The notes under the pieces: generated by a model | What the model saw: the letters and a program-made list of their open reading frames with translations, nothing else | What the model was told of the DNA's origin: nothing | The model's database searches: none | Shown: piece by piece, positions 24,492 through 32,831 of the stretch | Numbering within the stretch: position 1 is the first letter of the stretch | How the letters are laid out: each line of letters begins with the position of its first letter | Source: Pseudoalteromonas sp. S16_S37 | GTDB lineage: Bacteria; Pseudomonadota; Gammaproteobacteria; Enterobacterales; Alteromonadaceae | Direction: 5' to 3' | Assembly (NCBI RefSeq): GCF_014694405.1 | Contig: NZ_JAAUWV010000004.1 | Span: 1 to 64,000 of the forward strand | DNA: 64,000 nt | Translations under genes and position numbers: made by a program

Positions 24492-24791
24492 ATGCCAGCA
24501 ATTTCTCTTGATGGCCATTTAACTAATGTGCATGTGGGGTTTTTGCCCGGTACCGCCAGTGCCACTCAAGCTAGTTTTACGGTGGCAGGTAAACCGGCTT
24601 TACGGGTAGGTGACCCAATTAGTACCCACAGTATGATTGCAGACCCAAAAACCAAGCATATCGGTAAAAAAATCGCACAAGGCGCGGGCACTTTTACTAT
24701 CGCGGGAAAAGCAGTGGCTCGCATAGGTGATGCAACCAATTGCGGTGGTGCAATGGCTCTGGGTGAGGGCAGTTTTACTGTGGGCGGTTAA
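24492..24791 (+). CDS. PAAR-domain spike tip protein
   Basis: 99 residues with the Gly-rich PAAR pattern: VAGKPALRVGDPISTHSM, GAGTFTIAGKAVARIGDAT, and CGGAMALGEGSFTVGG at the end. The conserved His and Cys probably bind a metal at the sharp tip. PAAR proteins cap the gpV/VgrG spike in contractile injection systems. P2 itself builds its tip within gpV, so a separate PAAR gene is a variation found in many other tails and tailocins. It lies 3 bases after gpV and 14 before gpW. Confidence 0.9.
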   Translation: MPAISLDGHLTNVHVGFLPGTASATQASFTVAGKPALRVGDPISTHSMIADPKTKHIGKKIAQGAGTFTIAGKAVARIGDATNCGGAMALGEGSFTVGG

Positions 24792-24805
24792 CAAAAGGAA
24801 GCGCA

Positions 24806-25141
24806 ATGATAGGTATGAACGCACAAACGGGTCGACCGCTTTCAGGGGTTGACCATCTAAAACAAAGTATTCGTGACATAGTGACGACGCCGCTCGGTAG
24901 TCGAGTTATGCGCCGTGACTATGGCTGTGGTTTATTCGATTTACTCGACAGACCATTTTCTACCTCGTTGGTGGGGGATATTACCCTCGCCATTTCTGAA
25001 GGGCTTGAAAAATGGGAACCACGCTTTCGTTTGGAATCGGTTGCCGTGCATCCTGCAGGCAGCGGTAAATTATCTATTGATATAAATGGCCTGTATTTAA
25101 TTAACGGCGAACCCGTATTAATCGAAGGCATTCAAGTTTAA
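24806..25141 (+). CDS. W: Baseplate wedge protein gpW (gp25-like)
   Basis: 111 residues, matching P2 gpW (about 115). The gp25/lysozyme-like baseplate pattern is seen in HLKQSIRDIVTTPLGSRVMR followed by DYGCGLFDLLDRP, and in the later FRLESVAVHP strand. It nucleates sheath assembly on the baseplate. AAAGGA precedes the ATG at 24806. In P2, J and I follow W directly; here they have moved upstream into the repeated modules and the sheath gene follows instead. Confidence 0.93.
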   Translation: MIGMNAQTGRPLSGVDHLKQSIRDIVTTPLGSRVMRRDYGCGLFDLLDRPFSTSLVGDITLAISEGLEKWEPRFRLESVAVHPAGSGKLSIDINGLYLINGEPVLIEGIQV

Positions 25142-25200
25142 TACCTAAGGTATAACGACAAGCAAACTGGGCTTAATCCCCCAATTATTTTTTAAATCTT

Positions 25201-25226
25201 AAACCACGCTTTGCGTGGTTTTTTTG
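25201..25226 (+). terminator. Intrinsic terminator before the sheath gene
   Basis: AAACCACGC 25201-25209, loop TTT, GCGTGGTTT 25213-25221, then more Ts. It separates gpV-PAAR-gpW from the sheath and lies 33 bases before the sheath start codon. The gap 25142-25259 shows no obvious strong promoter. Confidence 0.85.
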
Positions 25227-25259
25227 TTTCTAACTGACATACCCTTAAAGGAGAATCAT

Positions 25260-26423
25260 ATGTCACAATTTCTACATGGTGTAGAGGTGATCGAGGCGCA
25301 ATCAGGCACTCGTCCAATCAAAACAGTAAAAAGCTCAGTAATTGGTGTTATCGGTACAGCGCCAGCTGCAGATGCTGAAAAATTCCCACTTAATACACCT
25401 GTATTAATTGCAGGTAAACGTGCTGAAGCAGCGCCTTTAGGTGCTGAAGGTACACTTCCAGCAGCAATGGATGGTATTTTTGACCAAGCTGGTGCAGTAG
25501 TTGTAGTGGTACGTGTTGAAGGTGCTGATGAGGCTGCAATCATGTCTAACATGGTTGGTGGTGTTGCCGCGGATGGCTCTTATGAAGGTGTACATGCTTT
25601 CTTGGGTGCAGAGTCTGTACTTGGTGTAACACCTCGTATTTTAGTCGCACCAGGTTATGCACATCAGCGTCCAGCAGGTGAAGCAAACGCAGTTGTTAAA
25701 GAGATGGTGTCGGTCGCTGAACGTTTACGTGCAGTTATCATTGCTGATGGTCCAAATACAACCGATGAAGATGCGAAAGCATACCGTGCAGACTTTGGTT
25801 CACGTCGCGTATTCGTTGTTGACCCAGCGGTTAAAGTATTTAAAGACGGTCAGTCTGTTGTTGAACCTGCCAGTGCACGTGTTGCTGGTATGATTGCGAA
25901 ATCTGACAACGATAGAGGTTTTTGGTGGAGTCCAAGTAATACCAATATGAATGGTATTGTGGGTACAGCTCGTCCAATTGACTTCCAATTAGGCGACTCA
26001 AATGCGCGTGCTAACCTACTGAATGAAAAAGAAGTAGCGACCATTATCCGTCAAAACGGCTTTAAGCTTTGGGGTAACCGCACGTGTTCTGACGACCCTA
26101 AATGGGCATTCCTTTCAGTGGTACGTACAGCGGATATGATTAACGACTCACTGCTACGTGCACATATGTGGGCGGTTGACCGTAACATCACAAAAACTTA
26201 CATCGAAGATGTAACGCAAAGCGTTCAGTCTTACCTTGATAGCTTAAAAGCACAAGGTGCGATTTTAGGTGGCCAGATTTGGGCTGACGAAGACCTAAAT
26301 ACACCTGAAAACATCCAAGCAGGTAAAGTGTTCTTCAGCTTTGACTTTACACCACCAACGCCTGCTGAGCACATCACCTTCAAGAGCATTCTTACCAACA
26401 ACTACCTAGAGGAAATCGTATAA
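25260..26423 (+). CDS. FI: Contractile tail sheath protein FI
   Basis: The ATG at 25260 is chosen because AAAGGAG lies just upstream; the product is 387 residues (P2 FI about 396). Family features are HGVEVIEAQSGTRPIKTVKS at the N-terminus, SVIGVIGTAP, a middle region with FWWSPSNTNMNGIVGTARPI, and a C-terminal FSFDFTPPTPAEHITF. The sheath contracts to drive the tube through the target envelope. Codon use here and in the tube gene is more uniform (many GTA, GCA, CGT), as expected of abundant proteins. The stop overlaps the tube start (TAATG). Confidence 0.96.
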   Translation: MSQFLHGVEVIEAQSGTRPIKTVKSSVIGVIGTAPAADAEKFPLNTPVLIAGKRAEAAPLGAEGTLPAAMDGIFDQAGAVVVVVRVEGADEAAIMSNMVGGVAADGSYEGVHAFLGAESVLGVTPRILVAPGYAHQRPAGEANAVVKEMVSVAERLRAVIIADGPNTTDEDAKAYRADFGSRRVFVVDPAVKVFKDGQSVVEPASARVAGMIAKSDNDRGFWWSPSNTNMNGIVGTARPIDFQLGDSNARANLLNEKEVATIIRQNGFKLWGNRTCSDDPKWAFLSVVRTADMINDSLLRAHMWAVDRNITKTYIEDVTQSVQSYLDSLKAQGAILGGQIWADEDLNTPENIQAGKVFFSFDFTPPTPAEHITFKSILTNNYLEEIV

Positions 26424-26932
26424 TGGCAATGTCTCCTAAAATCTTAAAAAAATTCAAGTTATTCGTTGATGGTAAAGGCTACCTAGGTATTGCTGACGAA
26501 ATCACACTACCAAAAGTAACGGTTAAAACTCGCGAAGTAACCTCAGGCTTCCAAGCGCCAATTGAGCTTGATGTAGGTCAGCTTGAAAAGCTTGAAGGCT
26601 CAGTAACGTTACTTGAGTACAACGCTGACATGATGAAGCTACTAGGCGACTGGAGTGGTAAAACAACACCACTTACAGCGCGTGGTGCAATTCAAGCACA
26701 AGGCGAAGAGCCAGTACCAGTTAAAGTTACACTTGAAGGCTTCTTCAAAGAAGTTGAAATGGGTAATTGGAAAGATGGCGAAGAAGCAAAACTAACGCTT
26801 CAATACGCGGTTCAAAAGTACAAACTTGAAATTGGTCAAGACGTTATCTACGACATCGACCTATACAACGATACACGTATCATCAACGGTAAAGATCAAA
26901 TGGCACTTCTACGTGCTGCAATTGGAGCGTAA
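26423..26932 (+). CDS. FII: Tail tube protein FII
   Basis: 169 residues, the usual size for P2 FII (about 172). Family features are the N-terminal FKLFVDGKGYLGIADEITLP, VTSGFQAPIELDVGQLEKLE, and the C-terminal RIINGKDQMALLRAAIGA. It forms the inner tube inside the sheath. It is translationally coupled to the sheath gene and followed 6 bases later by the assembly chaperone gene, as in P2. Confidence 0.95.
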   Translation: MAMSPKILKKFKLFVDGKGYLGIADEITLPKVTVKTREVTSGFQAPIELDVGQLEKLEGSVTLLEYNADMMKLLGDWSGKTTPLTARGAIQAQGEEPVPVKVTLEGFFKEVEMGNWKDGEEAKLTLQYAVQKYKLEIGQDVIYDIDLYNDTRIINGKDQMALLRAAIGA

Positions 26933-26938
26933 TACATT

Positions 26939-27196
26939 ATGACAGATATCATTAAACTGAACTTCCCAGTAACGATCGACGCGCATGAGTATGCAACGCT
27001 TACAATGAGACGACCAAAAGTACGTGACCGTTTAATGGTGGACAAAACAGACTTGAGTGAGTCAGAAAGCGAAATTCGCTACTTCTCAAATCTGTGCGAG
27101 GTTTCTCCAGATGTGATTGAAGAATTAGACTGGAGTGACTTTGTCAAATTACGCGAGAAGCTACAGGCTTTTCTCGTATCCCGCCCAAGCGCTTAA
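26939..27196 (+). CDS. E: Tail assembly chaperone gpE
   Basis: 85 residues, close to P2 gpE (about 91). The sequence begins IIKLNFPVTIDAHEYATLTM and has RPKVRDRLMVDKTD, typical of small tail-assembly chaperones placed between tube and tape measure. The end of the gene overlaps an open -1 frame (27139-27327) encoding the E' domain, so a longer E+E' product is expected. It helps load tube subunits around the tape measure and is usually absent from mature particles. Confidence 0.88.
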   Translation: MTDIIKLNFPVTIDAHEYATLTMRRPKVRDRLMVDKTDLSESESEIRYFSNLCEVSPDVIEELDWSDFVKLREKLQAFLVSRPSA

Positions 27197-27327
27197 AAGC
27201 AATGGTTATTGCCCTCGCTAAATATACTGGGTGGGGCTTAAACGAGTTAAACGCGCTGACCGAACCTGAGCTGTGCGAATGGTTTGAGGCAGCCGTAGAC
27301 TACAAACAATCGACTGAGGCGGGTTAA
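27172..27327 (+). CDS. E': E' extension reached by -1 frameshift from gpE
   Basis: The -1 frame is open from 27139 to the TAA at 27325-27327 and has no start with a ribosome site. Its product includes IPPKRLKAMVIALAKYTGW and LTEPELCEWFEAAVDYK, like the short gpE' domain of P2 phages. A plausible slip is at T-TTT-C (27169-27173), where Phe tRNA can re-pair one base back; the fusion would be about 129 residues (P2 E+E' about 142). The exact slip site is not certain. The listed start marks the first codon read after that slip. Confidence 0.7.
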   Translation, partial: SRIPPKRLKAMVIALAKYTGWGLNELNALTEPELCEWFEAAVDYKQSTEAG

Positions 27328-27340
27328 TCCCGCCTTTTTT
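27317..27340 (+). terminator. Intrinsic terminator after gpE/E'
   Basis: GGCGGG 27318-27323 pairs with CCCGCC 27329-27334, then six Ts. The stem overlaps the E' stop codon. It would limit read-through from the abundant sheath/tube transcript into the tape-measure gene. Confidence 0.85.
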
Positions 27341-27380
27341 GTAGCGCAAATCACATTACTTTGAGTGTGATTCGCGCTAC
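27341..27380 (+). repeat. Imperfect 40-base inverted repeat before the tape-measure gene
   Basis: GTAGCGC...AATCACA on the left is matched by TGTGATT...GCGCTAC on the right. It lies directly after the terminator and about 100 bases before gpT, with no T-run of its own. It could be an operator, an RNA processing site or a second stem of the terminator. Confidence 0.6.
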
Positions 27381-27485
27381 AAAAATAAACACCACGCCTG
27401 TTTGTGCTAGCCAAATCTCCTTTGGTTTTAAGGCACTTCCAATACAGGCACGTCGCTCATTTCTTTGTATTTCCTAGGTATTGCT

Positions 27486-30400
27486 ATGAAAAATCAGGAC
27501 GCTTCTGATCAAATTCGCCCCCAAGCTGCGGGCGCTTCAACTGAGCAGGGAACTGCCCAAAACAAAGTGAAAAATAAGCTGCCAAACGTTCAGCCATATG
27601 AAGACATTAGCGTCAGTGCCGAAGTACTCGGGCAGGTAATTGCGCAACTTCAAAATGAAGCACTTGCGTTTGACACTAAGCCGCTGGAATCATTACTTGG
27701 CCTGTTATCTCAATTTAACGTTAATGAACTTTTGGCAAGCCACGTTACGCAGTTGCGTGCGCATTTGTTGGATCTCAACGCAACGCTTGCTGAACAAACC
27801 AGTGCATTCCCTCAAGGAAAAGGTCCTCAAGGAGCCGATCTGCTAGGTGAAGGCCATCAAGAACAAGCACCAACCGTTGCTTTAGCACAGCGCCCTGCAA
27901 GCACTGGTAGCGCTACAATTGAAAGCAGCTTGTTGAGTACACAAGAGTCGGCAGTGCGACAATTGGATGCACAAAGTGTGATGCGCGACAGCCTATCATC
28001 GGTGCAGTTCAGCACGGCGAATTTGCTCAATGCCATTGATGTTTCATCGCTCGACGAAAGCTTTACGCAACTAAATTGGTCTATCGGCGCGGTTGAAAAC
28101 GCCATACTTGGACTCGGTAAAGATTTACCTAAAGTTTTTGAACAAAGTGTTGGTAATGCCATTCGCGGCTTACTTAACACGGTAGCCAGTTTAAAAGTGG
28201 TTAACGTTAAAACGGTTCAACAGCAGCTAACAATAAATAACCAATTTACGGCAAAACTAAAAGGCAATCAGGCAGAGCCTGATAAAAATAAAATTGGTTT
28301 GTCTGATACGCTGCAAAGCGCAGCGCCGTCGGTCAGTGCATTAGAGCCAAAAGCTGAAAAACAGCAGGCCCCATCGCAAGTAAAGCGTAAGGGTACACAT
28401 GGTAACGCCACAAAGCATAACGGTAAAAAAGGCAATAAGCGTTCAGTACCTTCGGCATTAAACGCGACTAAGCGAAAGCAAAGCAAAGCTAAAAATGTAG
28501 ATGCAGGTAACTACAAACAGCCAGCTGCAAAGCAAGTTAGTGCGTTAAATCAATTGGATTTACAAAGTGTTGCAGCAGGGGATTTGTCATCGCTGATTGA
28601 CCTTGCGCCCGACATTTTAGAAGCGGCCAATCTGAAAGGTCCTGCAAAGGCATTAAAAACCGCATTACCAGCACTTAAACAGCTGGATATGCAAGGTATC
28701 GCCAGTGGTGATATTTCATCCTTGCTGGATGCTGCGCCGGGCTTAATGGAAGCGGCCAATTTAAAAGGTCCTGCAAAGGCATTAAAAACCGCGTTACCGG
28801 CACTTAAGCAGCTCGATATGCAAGGTATCGCCAGTGGTGATATTTCATCCTTGCTGGATGCTGCGCCGGGCTTAATGGAAGCGGCTAATCTAAAAGGTCC
28901 AGCAAAGGCATTAAAAACTGCATTACCGGCACTTAAACAGCTCGATATGCAAGGTATTGCCAGTGGTGATATTTCATCATTGCTGGATGCTGCGCCGGGC
29001 TTAATGGAAGCCGCCAACTTTAAAGGCCCTGCCAAGGCGTTACAAAGCGCATTACCAGCGTTAAAACAGCTTGATATGAAAGGGATCATGGAGGGCGATT
29101 TACAGTCCTTGGTGAAAGCAGGTCCTGATCTGCTTAACTCTTTTGGGTTTAGTGATGCGGCGTCTGTGTTTAAAAAGCATGGCGCAGCCATTGGTAAACT
29201 CGACTTTAAGGGTATTTTGAACGGTGATTTATCATCGGTAGGTGATGCCGCGACGGAGTTTTTATCATCGCTTGGTGATGATGAACAACCATCACAAAAG
29301 CAGCAGAAGAAAAAGCCAGCCAAAAATCGCAAAGGTAAGCGTCGCGGCGGTAAACGCAATCAAGCGCAATATCGCAGCAACAACAAGCCGTGGGCTAAAG
29401 AAGGCCGAGATGTTACGCAAGCGAAGCCAAAAGCAAAGGTTAAAGTGGCAAAACCTGCGCTTAAAGTATTGGATGGTGGCTTAAATGAGCAGCCTCGTAA
29501 GCAGTCATCAAAAACGTCAAATAAGTTATCAACAAAGCAGCCGGTTAAACAAACCAGTAAGCTAAAGCTTGGTCAAAGTGGCGCTGCCAATGACCCTATT
29601 TTTGGCAAGATGAATAAACCTAAGTTTAAAGCGGGTGGTTTATTTAAGAGCATAGCGCGCAGCCCAATTGCAAAAACACTCGGCCGATTTACTGGTCCAT
29701 TGCGTAGCATCATGGGCGCGGCTGATGTTGCTTCCACTTTGTCAGATGACAGTCTCAGCAAACGTGAAAAGTCTCAGCAAATTGGCACTGCGGCGGGTGG
29801 CGTCGGTGGTGCCATGGCGGGTGCCGCGGCGGGCGCAGCCATTGGCTCCATCATTCCGGGCGTTGGTACCCTAATTGGTGGTGCGATTGGTGGAGCAATC
29901 GGCTCGTTTGGTGGTGAGTCACTGGGTGGATTTTTAGGCGACTGGTTTGGTAGCAAGATTGACGACGAAGCGCCAGCCTCTCCAGAGACAAGTAATACAA
30001 CGGATAGTGTGGCGCAAGGCACGCAAAGCCAACCTGCGTCTTTAGCCAATGCCCAACCTTTGAGTATCGGCAAAGTAGATCAAACGCTGGGTCGAACCGC
30101 AGCGAATGACGCCATTGTTAAGTCAGTGGTCAGTAATACACAGCAAACAAATCAGGATAACAATCAAACGCTTAGCTCGCAGGTGCAAAGCACATCGAGT
30201 CAGAGTACTTCAAATAAAAGTACGTCAGTGACAAGTACAGCCAATAATTCGGCGCAATCACAATCTGCCAGTACTTCAAATACATTTGGCAGTATTTTGA
30301 GCTTAGCGAGTAATGTGCTCGGCCCTATGGGTGCCATCACGGGCACGATTATGGCGACGCAGCCCAACGCCAATAAGTCGGGCAGTAAAATGAGCAAAGT

Positions 30401-30980
30401 GGCCAATGCCACTGGTGCTTTAGGCCATGCAGTGAACGGTTTAAGCATACTCAATACGACCAATAACGACGCTTTATCAGCCAAAGAAAAAGCACAGAGC
30501 ATCGGAGAAACACGCGGTGGCTGGGTGGCGGGTGAGCTAATCAGCCGCACTTTAGGCAAGTCTAAAAATCCGGTATTGGCAGCAGCCGCACCGATGTTGA
30601 GTTTTTTCGGTGGCGGTGCAGTTAGCAAAGCAGTTGGCGGTGTTAGCGGTTGGTTTAGTGAAAAAGTACTGGGTAAAGAACAAGCGAATGCCAAACCAGC
30701 CTCAGAGCTTGCGGCTAAATCGCCAGATGCGGCTGTATTGTCATCAAAACTTGAGAATGATCCAAATGCATTGCATGAAATAACCAAGCGCGAGCCAAAG
30801 TCGACATCTTCACAACCAAATGTAAATAGCAGTGTGACGGTAAACGCCAACATTACGGTAAACGCCACGCCAGAAATGTCGGCCATTGATATTGCCGAAC
30901 AAATTAAACAAGTGCTAGAGCAGAAACAGCAACAAGCACAGCGCGATATGCGCCTGAGATACATTGACGAGGTAGCCTAA
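27486..30980 (+). CDS. T: Tape measure protein gpT
   Basis: The ATG at 27486 gives 1,164 residues (P2 gpT about 815); only a weak ribosome site is seen. The position between gpE and gpU and the helical, Ala/Gln/Lys-rich composition mark it as the tape measure, which sets tail length. Residues about 353-597 are six tandem units of 43 residues (LKQLDMQGIASGD and related), the middle ones almost identical. A very basic stretch follows. Residues about 770-820 are a glycine zipper (GGAMAGAAAGAAIGSIIPGV) that could insert into the target membrane. The last 40 residues are helical. Its stop overlaps the gpU start. Confidence 0.9.
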   Translation: MKNQDASDQIRPQAAGASTEQGTAQNKVKNKLPNVQPYEDISVSAEVLGQVIAQLQNEALAFDTKPLESLLGLLSQFNVNELLASHVTQLRAHLLDLNATLAEQTSAFPQGKGPQGADLLGEGHQEQAPTVALAQRPASTGSATIESSLLSTQESAVRQLDAQSVMRDSLSSVQFSTANLLNAIDVSSLDESFTQLNWSIGAVENAILGLGKDLPKVFEQSVGNAIRGLLNTVASLKVVNVKTVQQQLTINNQFTAKLKGNQAEPDKNKIGLSDTLQSAAPSVSALEPKAEKQQAPSQVKRKGTHGNATKHNGKKGNKRSVPSALNATKRKQSKAKNVDAGNYKQPAAKQVSALNQLDLQSVAAGDLSSLIDLAPDILEAANLKGPAKALKTALPALKQLDMQGIASGDISSLLDAAPGLMEAANLKGPAKALKTALPALKQLDMQGIASGDISSLLDAAPGLMEAANLKGPAKALKTALPALKQLDMQGIASGDISSLLDAAPGLMEAANFKGPAKALQSALPALKQLDMKGIMEGDLQSLVKAGPDLLNSFGFSDAASVFKKHGAAIGKLDFKGILNGDLSSVGDAATEFLSSLGDDEQPSQKQQKKKPAKNRKGKRRGGKRNQAQYRSNNKPWAKEGRDVTQAKPKAKVKVAKPALKVLDGGLNEQPRKQSSKTSNKLSTKQPVKQTSKLKLGQSGAANDPIFGKMNKPKFKAGGLFKSIARSPIAKTLGRFTGPLRSIMGAADVASTLSDDSLSKREKSQQIGTAAGGVGGAMAGAAAGAAIGSIIPGVGTLIGGAIGGAIGSFGGESLGGFLGDWFGSKIDDEAPASPETSNTTDSVAQGTQSQPASLANAQPLSIGKVDQTLGRTAANDAIVKSVVSNTQQTNQDNNQTLSSQVQSTSSQSTSNKSTSVTSTANNSAQSQSASTSNTFGSILSLASNVLGPMGAITGTIMATQPNANKSGSKMSKVANATGALGHAVNGLSILNTTNNDALSAKEKAQSIGETRGGWVAGELISRTLGKSKNPVLAAAAPMLSFFGGGAVSKAVGGVSGWFSEKVLGKEQANAKPASELAAKSPDAAVLSSKLENDPNALHEITKREPKSTSSQPNVNSSVTVNANITVNATPEMSAIDIAEQIKQVLEQKQQQAQRDMRLRYIDEVA
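28542..29277 (+). repeat. 129-base tandem repeats inside the tape-measure gene
   Basis: Units start at 28542, 28671, 28800, 28929, 29058 and 29187, all exactly 129 bases apart (43 codons). Units 2-4 are nearly identical in DNA; units 1, 5 and 6 are diverged and the last is partial. Perfect phase and near identity indicate recent amplification or homogenisation. Confidence 0.92.
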
Positions 30981-31426
30981 TGGCAAAAGTAAGTAGCGCA
31001 TCGCACATGATGCAACTGGGGGATTACAAATTCTCGGTAAGCAGTGCGGCTTTTAGTAAATTAAGTTACGAGACGGAATATCGCTGGAAGACCCAAGAAT
31101 CGCAAACCGAAAAAAATAGCCCAGTTCAACAATTTATCGGGGTTGGCAGGCAAAGTATCAACCTTGACGGCACTATCTATCCACAGCTGGTAGAGGGGGG
31201 TCTTGTGCAGGTTGATAAAATGCGAGCAGAGGCTGCCAAAGGTAAGCCTCTCACATTGGGGTACGTAGAAAAAAGCGGTAACTCGAGTCCATCTGTTGGC
31301 CGAGTGATGGGCAAATGGATCATCAAGTCGATAAATGAAGAACGTAAGTTGTTTTTAAACGACGGTATACCACGAGAAATTCAATTCCAAATGACCTTAG
31401 AGAGCTATGACGGCAATACTAAGTAA
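30980..31426 (+). CDS. U: Tail protein gpU
   Basis: 148 residues (P2 gpU about 159). The P2 gpU pattern is visible in MMQLGDYKFSVSSAAFSKLS, the Trp-Lys turn YRWKTQESQTEKNSPVQQF, and NLDGTIYPQLVEGG. It begins inside the gpT stop (TAATG). In P2 it acts late in tail assembly with gpX and gpD. Order and spacing (U-X-D) are exactly as in P2. Confidence 0.94.
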   Translation: MAKVSSASHMMQLGDYKFSVSSAAFSKLSYETEYRWKTQESQTEKNSPVQQFIGVGRQSINLDGTIYPQLVEGGLVQVDKMRAEAAKGKPLTLGYVEKSGNSSPSVGRVMGKWIIKSINEERKLFLNDGIPREIQFQMTLESYDGNTK

Positions 31427-31439
31427 AAAGGAGAATAAA

Positions 31440-31655
31440 ATGAATGGTGTCACCTATATCACCCGCGATGGCGACTGCTTAGACAACATTTGCTGGCGTC
31501 ATTATGGACGCAGCAGCGACATGGTCGAAATGGTGCTGGAAGCCAATCATGGCTTGGCTGAACTTGGCGCGATTTATAAAGAGAATATCGAAATATTTTT
31601 ACCAGAAGTGATTGAAAAGCCAATTGCACAAAACGTGATTAATATTTGGGACTGA
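31440..31655 (+). CDS. X: Tail protein gpX (LysM-like)
   Basis: The ATG at 31440 is preferred because AAGGAG lies at ideal distance; an upstream start would overlap gpU. The product is 71 residues, like P2 gpX (about 67). It matches the phage tail X family: YITRDGDCLDNICWRHYG, then VEMVLEANHGLAELG, and IFLPE near the end, a LysM-like fold. It is needed for tail assembly, between gpU and gpD. Confidence 0.93.
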   Translation: MNGVTYITRDGDCLDNICWRHYGRSSDMVEMVLEANHGLAELGAIYKENIEIFLPEVIEKPIAQNVINIWD

Positions 31656-31665
31656 GGTACAGACA

Positions 31666-32709
31666 ATGGACAGTTCAGCTAAGAATATTCAGCCCCAGTT
31701 TTCGATTAAAACCAATGGTAAAGAAGTTGCTAAACGATTGGTTGACCGTATTGTTGATGTACGAGTGAGCTTGAAAACGGGGCTGATGAGTGACAGTTGT
31801 TATGTGCGCTTTGACAACTTAGAGCCTGCGCCTATCAAAGTGTCAAAACCGACCGACACCGTTGAAATTGCTATGGGTTATAAAGAAGGAAACGAAGACA
31901 AAACTGCCACCTTACAACCTTTAGGACTTTTTGAAGTGGGGGAGACCAGTTTAAGTGGTCCCCATCGCTCTATGGAGTTGTTTGGTAACAAGCTATTTTG
32001 GCACACCACGCTAAAAACGCCGAAACAACGTTCTTGGCCAGAGGATCCTAAAAAGCCAAAAAAACTGGGTGAACTGGTGTCTGATATAGCTGGTGAACAT
32101 GGCTTAGACCCACGTGTTGGTGATGTTTTTAAAAACATTGAGCTACCGCATATTGAGCAAAATGAGAGTGATGCGCAATTGTTGAGTATGTTGGCTGAAC
32201 AGTTTGATGCCATTGTGAAAATTGCCTATGACAAGCTGATTTTTATGGCGCGAGGTACGGGCAAGTCACTCTCTGGTAAGTCGTTAACAGAAGTCGAAGT
32301 CAGTAATTTGCACATACTTGATTGGCAGTATGAGCAAGGTGCTTATCGCCAAATTGGTGAAGTAACCGCGTTTTATCATGATTTTGAAACGGCAACACGC
32401 ACGCCTGTTAAGGAAGGTGAGGGCAGCCCCGCCTTGGTATTGCCCTATGTGTATGCTGACGAAGCGACCGCTAAACGGGCTGCCAAAGCGAAACACAACC
32501 GGCAAAAGCGAGCAACCAAAACACTGGCCTTGTCTATGATTGGCGATGCAAAGATTGTCGCCGGTGCGGTTATCAATGTGGTTGATAAGTCTACAACTGA
32601 AAAAAATAAAGTAGACCAGATCCTTGGAAAATGGTTTGTCTCAGAAGTTGAGCATCAAATTAACTATCAAGGCTTTCGCTCTCATTTATTATGCGAGCAG
32701 CTAGCCTGA
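31666..32709 (+). CDS. D: Tail/baseplate hub protein gpD
   Basis: 347 residues, somewhat shorter than P2 gpD (about 387). The family pattern includes DVRVSLKTGLMSDSCYVRFD, PQRSWPEDPKK-type SFWHRTT-loop remnants (here LFWHTTLKTPKQRSWPE), LLSMLAEQFDAIVKIAYDKL and a C-terminal WFVSEVEHQINYQGF. gpD is the hub protein (gp27-like) to which the spike attaches. It is the last gene of the tail locus; no ogr, integrase or attachment site is seen beyond it, and minus-strand chromosomal genes start at 32872. Confidence 0.93.
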   Translation: MDSSAKNIQPQFSIKTNGKEVAKRLVDRIVDVRVSLKTGLMSDSCYVRFDNLEPAPIKVSKPTDTVEIAMGYKEGNEDKTATLQPLGLFEVGETSLSGPHRSMELFGNKLFWHTTLKTPKQRSWPEDPKKPKKLGELVSDIAGEHGLDPRVGDVFKNIELPHIEQNESDAQLLSMLAEQFDAIVKIAYDKLIFMARGTGKSLSGKSLTEVEVSNLHILDWQYEQGAYRQIGEVTAFYHDFETATRTPVKEGEGSPALVLPYVYADEATAKRAAKAKHNRQKRATKTLALSMIGDAKIVAGAVINVVDKSTTEKNKVDQILGKWFVSEVEHQINYQGFRSHLLCEQLA

Positions 32710-32831
32710 GCTTTTCACGCTGACAATCCAAAATTTAATTAAATTAATCAAACAATTAATTCCTATCCAGTAACTGCTGTGTGGGCTTTTCCTTCTTCTT
32801 TAATCCTACCAACGATTCCTTTCTCCAACTA

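Noticed and set aside
27202..27327. E' as an independent gene starting at the ATG 27202
   Set aside because: There is no ribosome site and the open frame continues upstream into the gpE overlap, which fits frameshifting better.
28550..30964. Long minus-strand open frames opposite the tape-measure gene (269 and 254 codons)
   Set aside because: They mirror the repeated and low-complexity coding sequence of gpT, have no ribosome sites, and encode Ser/Ala/Pro-rich text without family pattern. They are shadows.
23778..32709. Type VI secretion system
   Set aside because: gpV, PAAR, gp25 and sheath proteins occur in both, but there is no membrane complex or ClpV, and FI, FII, E, T, U, X, D follow P2 order.
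1..32709. Metamorphosis-inducing (MAC) or PVC/Afp-type injection cluster, suggested by the marine host and many fibres
   Set aside because: The sheath, tube, gpU, gpX and gpD are of P2 type, and the AAA ATPase, multiple sheaths and toxin cargo typical of those clusters are not seen.
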